From Raoultibacter massiliensis (GTDB lineage Bacteria > Actinomycetota > Coriobacteriia > Coriobacteriales > Eggerthellaceae), in the NCBI RefSeq assembly GCF_900199545.1, contig NZ_LT962670.1, forward strand, positions 560,271 to 624,270: 64,000 bases of DNA, in the 5' to 3' direction. The position numbers and the translations under genes were made by a program. Position 1 is the first letter of the stretch. Each line of letters opens with the position of its first letter. The notes under the pieces are model-generated. The model was not told the DNA's origin and did no database searches. It saw nothing but the letters and a program-made list of their open reading frames with translations. Of this stretch, positions 61,616 through 64,000 are shown piece by piece.

Positions 61616-61690
61616 GTAAAAGATACGTTAAACTTATCCCTTGTCTGTGCCATGCCCAGATGCGGTTTAAACATCGTCGGAAGGTCACAC

Positions 61691-62743
61691 GTGGTCATTG
61701 AATGGGGTGTATTCCTCACCGAGCTCATGTCCAATCCCGCCTTGGTCGCGGTTACCCTTTTGAACATCGGCGTCATCGTAGTCAACGGCGCAACCGATGC
61801 GCCCAACGCCATCGCGACGGTCGTGTCGACTCGTTGCATGTCGGCGAAGGCTGCCATCATCATGGCGGCCGTCTGCAACTTCTTCGGGCTTTTAGTCATC
61901 ACGCTCGTCTCATCCGCCGTCGCCAACACGATATTCCACATGGTTGATTTCGGGGGAGACCATCATGCGGCGCTCATCGCGCTCATGGCCGCCATGGTTG
62001 CCATCATCGTGTGGGGTGCGGCGGCGTGGTTCTTCGGCATCCCCACAAGTCAGAGCCATTCGCTGATCGCCGGTCTTACCGGCGCGGCGATCGCGCTGCA
62101 GGGAGGCCTCTCCGGCATCAACGGCGCAGAGTGGATGAAGGTTATCTACGGCATCCTCTTGTCGACGTTCATGGGCTTCGGCTTCGGATGGCTGTGCGCC
62201 AAGATCATCGCCAAATGCTGTTCGGGAGCGGATCGGCAGAAATCCGACCATGTGTTCAAATGGGCCCAGATCATCGCAGGCGCAGGCGTAGCGTTCATGC
62301 ACGGCGCGCAGGATGGGCAGAAGTTCATGGGCGTTTTCGTGCTTGCCATCACCCTTGCAACGGGCATCGGCCAAGCCGATCAGATGATCCTGCCGATCTG
62401 GCTGATGGTTTTCTGCGCGCTCAACATGGGCCTTGGAACCGCCATCGGCGGCAAGAAGATCATCAAGAGCGTTGGCATGGACATGGTCAAAATGGAGAAG
62501 TACCAGGGCTTTGCAGCAAGCTTCGCCGCGACGATCTGCCTCATCATCTCAACGTTCGGCGGTCTGCCGGTTTCCACGACGCACACCAAGACCACGGCCA
62601 TCATGGGCGTGGGAGCCGCCAAGCGCAAAAGCGCGGTGAAGTGGGGCGTGGCGGTCGATATGGTTAAAACCTGGGTGCTGACGTTTCCGGGCTGCGGGTT
62701 GCTCGGTTTTCTCTGCGCCAAGCTATTCCTCATGATTGCGTAA
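61691..62743 (+). CDS. PiT-family inorganic phosphate permease
   Basis: 350 residues from GTG 61691, with GGAAGG 6 bases upstream; the open frame further upstream crosses the terminator. About ten hydrophobic helices. The two PiT signature repeats are present: GATDAPNAIATVVSTRCM and GVAFMHGAQDGQKFMGVF, with PTSQSHSLIAGLTGAAIAL between and PVSTTHTKTTAIMGVG after. It imports phosphate with H+ or Na+. The DUF47 partner follows. Confidence 0.93.
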   Translation: MVIEWGVFLTELMSNPALVAVTLLNIGVIVVNGATDAPNAIATVVSTRCMSAKAAIIMAAVCNFFGLLVITLVSSAVANTIFHMVDFGGDHHAALIALMAAMVAIIVWGAAAWFFGIPTSQSHSLIAGLTGAAIALQGGLSGINGAEWMKVIYGILLSTFMGFGFGWLCAKIIAKCCSGADRQKSDHVFKWAQIIAGAGVAFMHGAQDGQKFMGVFVLAITLATGIGQADQMILPIWLMVFCALNMGLGTAIGGKKIIKSVGMDMVKMEKYQGFAASFAATICLIISTFGGLPVSTTHTKTTAIMGVGAAKRKSAVKWGVAVDMVKTWVLTFPGCGLLGFLCAKLFLMIA

Positions 62744-62753
62744 GGAGCGACTG

Positions 62754-63386
62754 ATGGGCAAGAAGAGCAAGAAGTTCGATTATTTCGAGGCGTTCGAGCG
62801 CCAGACCGCGCTTGCGGTCAAGGAGTCGGAACTCCTCATCGAAGCCATCGAGAATTTCACAACGGCCGAGGCCATCAAGGACATCATGCCGCGTGCTCAG
62901 GATATCGAGCACGAAGGCGACGAGATCAGCCATGACATGTATACGGCTATCGCGACCGATTTCATCACTCCCATCGAGCGCGAGGACATCATCTCGCTCA
63001 CGCAGTACCTCGACGACATCGTCGATTACATCGAAGACGTGCTTCAGCGCTTCTACATGTACGACATCCACTTCATGCATGACCGGGCGCTTGAGTTCGC
63101 TCAGCTCATCAACAAGAGCTGCAAGGCGCTCGACCATGCGATGGAGGATTTCCGCGACTTCAAGAAATCCAAGACGTTCAAGCAGTCCATCATCGATGTG
63201 AACAGCTACGAGGAAGAGGCCGATGATTTCTACATGGCTACGATCCGCGAGCTGCACACGAAGGATCGTGACAACGCGCTGCGTGTGCTCATCTGGTCGC
63301 AGGTGTTCGCCCGCATGGAAAAAGTCACGGATGCCTGCGAGCATGCGGCCGACACCATGCGCACGATCATGCTAAAGAACTCGTAA
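62754..63386 (+). CDS. DUF47/PhoU-like regulator of the phosphate permease
   Basis: 210 residues from the ATG at 62754 (AAGGAG upstream), 10 bases after the permease. All-helical DUF47 fold with IEHEGDEISHDMYTAIATDFITPIERED and LDDIVDYIEDV, matching TIGR00153-type proteins that accompany PiT permeases and are thought to tune uptake. The gene order here is permease first, then DUF47. Confidence 0.92.
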   Translation: MGKKSKKFDYFEAFERQTALAVKESELLIEAIENFTTAEAIKDIMPRAQDIEHEGDEISHDMYTAIATDFITPIEREDIISLTQYLDDIVDYIEDVLQRFYMYDIHFMHDRALEFAQLINKSCKALDHAMEDFRDFKKSKTFKQSIIDVNSYEEEADDFYMATIRELHTKDRDNALRVLIWSQVFARMEKVTDACEHAADTMRTIMLKNS

Positions 63387-63473
63387 CAGGTCTCAGCACT
63401 TACGAAAGGCGCAGGGGGCGACAGTCGTTCCGCTTGAGGCACGGCGCGCTCATTCCAATCGATCGAACGTTTC

Positions 63474-63496
63474 CACCGGCTTCGGCCGGTGGTTTG
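63474..63496. terminator. Terminator downstream of the phosphate operon
   Basis: CCACCGGC (63474-63481), loop TTCG, GCCGGTGG (63486-63493), then TTTGCT. On the minus strand it could also end the gene at 63525. A compact UUCG-type tetraloop hairpin. Confidence 0.75.
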
Positions 63497-63524
63497 CTGT
63501 GCGCTCGGATCTCGGATCCCGTTG

Positions 63525-64000
63525 CTATTCGTTTAGCGTGCGGTCGTTCGATGTGCGGGGGTCGGGCGTTTGCGGTTCGAAGGGGTCTTTCGGCTCGGCA
63601 GCCGTCTCTTCTCGGATTTCGGAGAGGTCTTTGACGAGTATCCGATCGCTCGGATCGCTTGGCTGCGACGCTTGCTCGAGGTCGGGTTTGCGCTTTCGTA
63701 TTCGGATGAGCCTGCCGCTTGCCTGCAGCTCCTTTTCCTTTTCGCGTTCGATCTTGCCCTTCGGGGGCTTTACGCGGCGCGCTACGCTTTTCACCGGTCT
63801 GGCGACGGCCTTGGTGACCACATCGGAATAGTCGCGCGGCGGTTTCGTTCGCCACCCGAAGAGCAGCGAGGCGTAACGCAGGATGAGCACGAGGGCTACG
63901 CATGCGAACGGCGCCCATTGGTCGAGCATATGGCTAAGCGAAGAGAGCTGTTCGGGTAGGTGGTTCTGCTTCATGAGCGCGAACGCGGTGGAGCCGATGA
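63525..64000 (-). CDS. C-terminal part of a membrane protein, probably TRIC-family cation channel
   Basis: The frame is open to the right edge, so the gene continues outside the window; an internal ATG at 63974 is not necessarily its start. Visible: IGSTAFALMKQNH, then a helix (ACVALVLILRYASLLFGWRTKPP), then a ~100-residue hydrophilic, Lys/Arg/Glu-rich tail. The ILRYASLLFGW-P pattern resembles the last helix of TRIC (YadS/YicG) proteins. The long charged tail is not usual for them. Family is tentative. Confidence 0.45.
   Translation of the reverse strand, partial: IGSTAFALMKQNHLPEQLSSLSHMLDQWAPFACVALVLILRYASLLFGWRTKPPRDYSDVVTKAVARPVKSVARRVKPPKGKIEREKEKELQASGRLIRIRKRKPDLEQASQPSDPSDRILVKDLSEIREETAAEPKDPFEPQTPDPRTSNDRTLNE

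Overview
The window looks like chromosomal DNA of a GC-rich, strictly anaerobic actinobacterium, most likely class Coriobacteriia, family Eggerthellaceae (Eggerthella/Gordonibacter/Slackia-like). This is inferred from gene content: several Tat-exported molybdenum and flavin reductases, each facing a membrane-embedded LuxR-type one-component regulator; TorD-type chaperones; an actinobacterial Tad pilus locus; and recurrent starts that appear leaderless. No phage, transposase, integrase or CRISPR array is visible. Gene order looks like stable chromosome with accessory respiratory blocks.

Layout. 0.1-7.3 kb: a polysaccharide flippase-like protein, a secreted coiled-coil/double-psi-barrel protein, leuS with a structured leader, then a 500-base gene-poor stretch holding a 21-base tandem repeat and a 27-base perfect inverted repeat in front of an AbiEi-like/DUF559 gene. 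7.4-27.8 kb: the respiratory region. Three LuxR membrane regulators (minus strand) each face a plus-strand redox unit: a flavin reductase at 9.1 kb; a TorD plus molybdoenzyme, ferredoxin and NrfD operon at 13.4-17.8 kb with a predicted Cys Mo-ligand; and a DMSO-reductase-type DmsA with DmsB at 21.6 kb with a predicted Ser ligand. A second DmsB, a CarD-type regulator, a second TorD and a DmsC follow. A YczE-type membrane protein and an odd Fpg-family protein lie between them. 27.8-33.5 kb: a 1310-residue GGDEF-EAL-PAS-GGDEF protein, an EamA transporter, an orphan sulfite-oxidase-type domain, and tRNA-Val.

34-44.3 kb is a Tad/Flp pilus operon (cpaB, tadZ, tadA, tadB, tadC, flp, a second pilin-like gene, two TadE-like genes, a TadG-like gene), ending in three accessory genes including DUF192 and zinc-ribbon proteins. 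No prepilin peptidase is in the window. 44.2-51.2 kb has a fourth LuxR regulator, an ABC-2 exporter (ATPase and two permeases) and a divergent NarL-type two-component system. Between exporter and kinase lie two TGAC-N4-GTCA palindromes exactly 21 bp apart. 51.2-64 kb is mostly housekeeping: a ModE N-domain regulator, thrC, an Xre-membrane protein, a RecJ-helicase fusion, a bifunctional Rel, an MBL hydrolase, a Pit phosphate permease with its DUF47 partner, and a gene cut by the window edge.

Functionally, the respiratory modules would pass quinol electrons to unidentified external acceptors. Each appears to be switched on by its own membrane sensor, assembled with its TorD chaperone and exported by Tat. 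The strongest leads for new biology are the paired operator sites at 49.25 kb, the inverted repeat before the DUF559 gene, the Fpg-like protein without its catalytic proline, the RecJ-helicase fusion, the orphan Mo-cofactor dimerisation domain and the four-substrate Tad locus. All calls come from reading the sequence; no database search was run.
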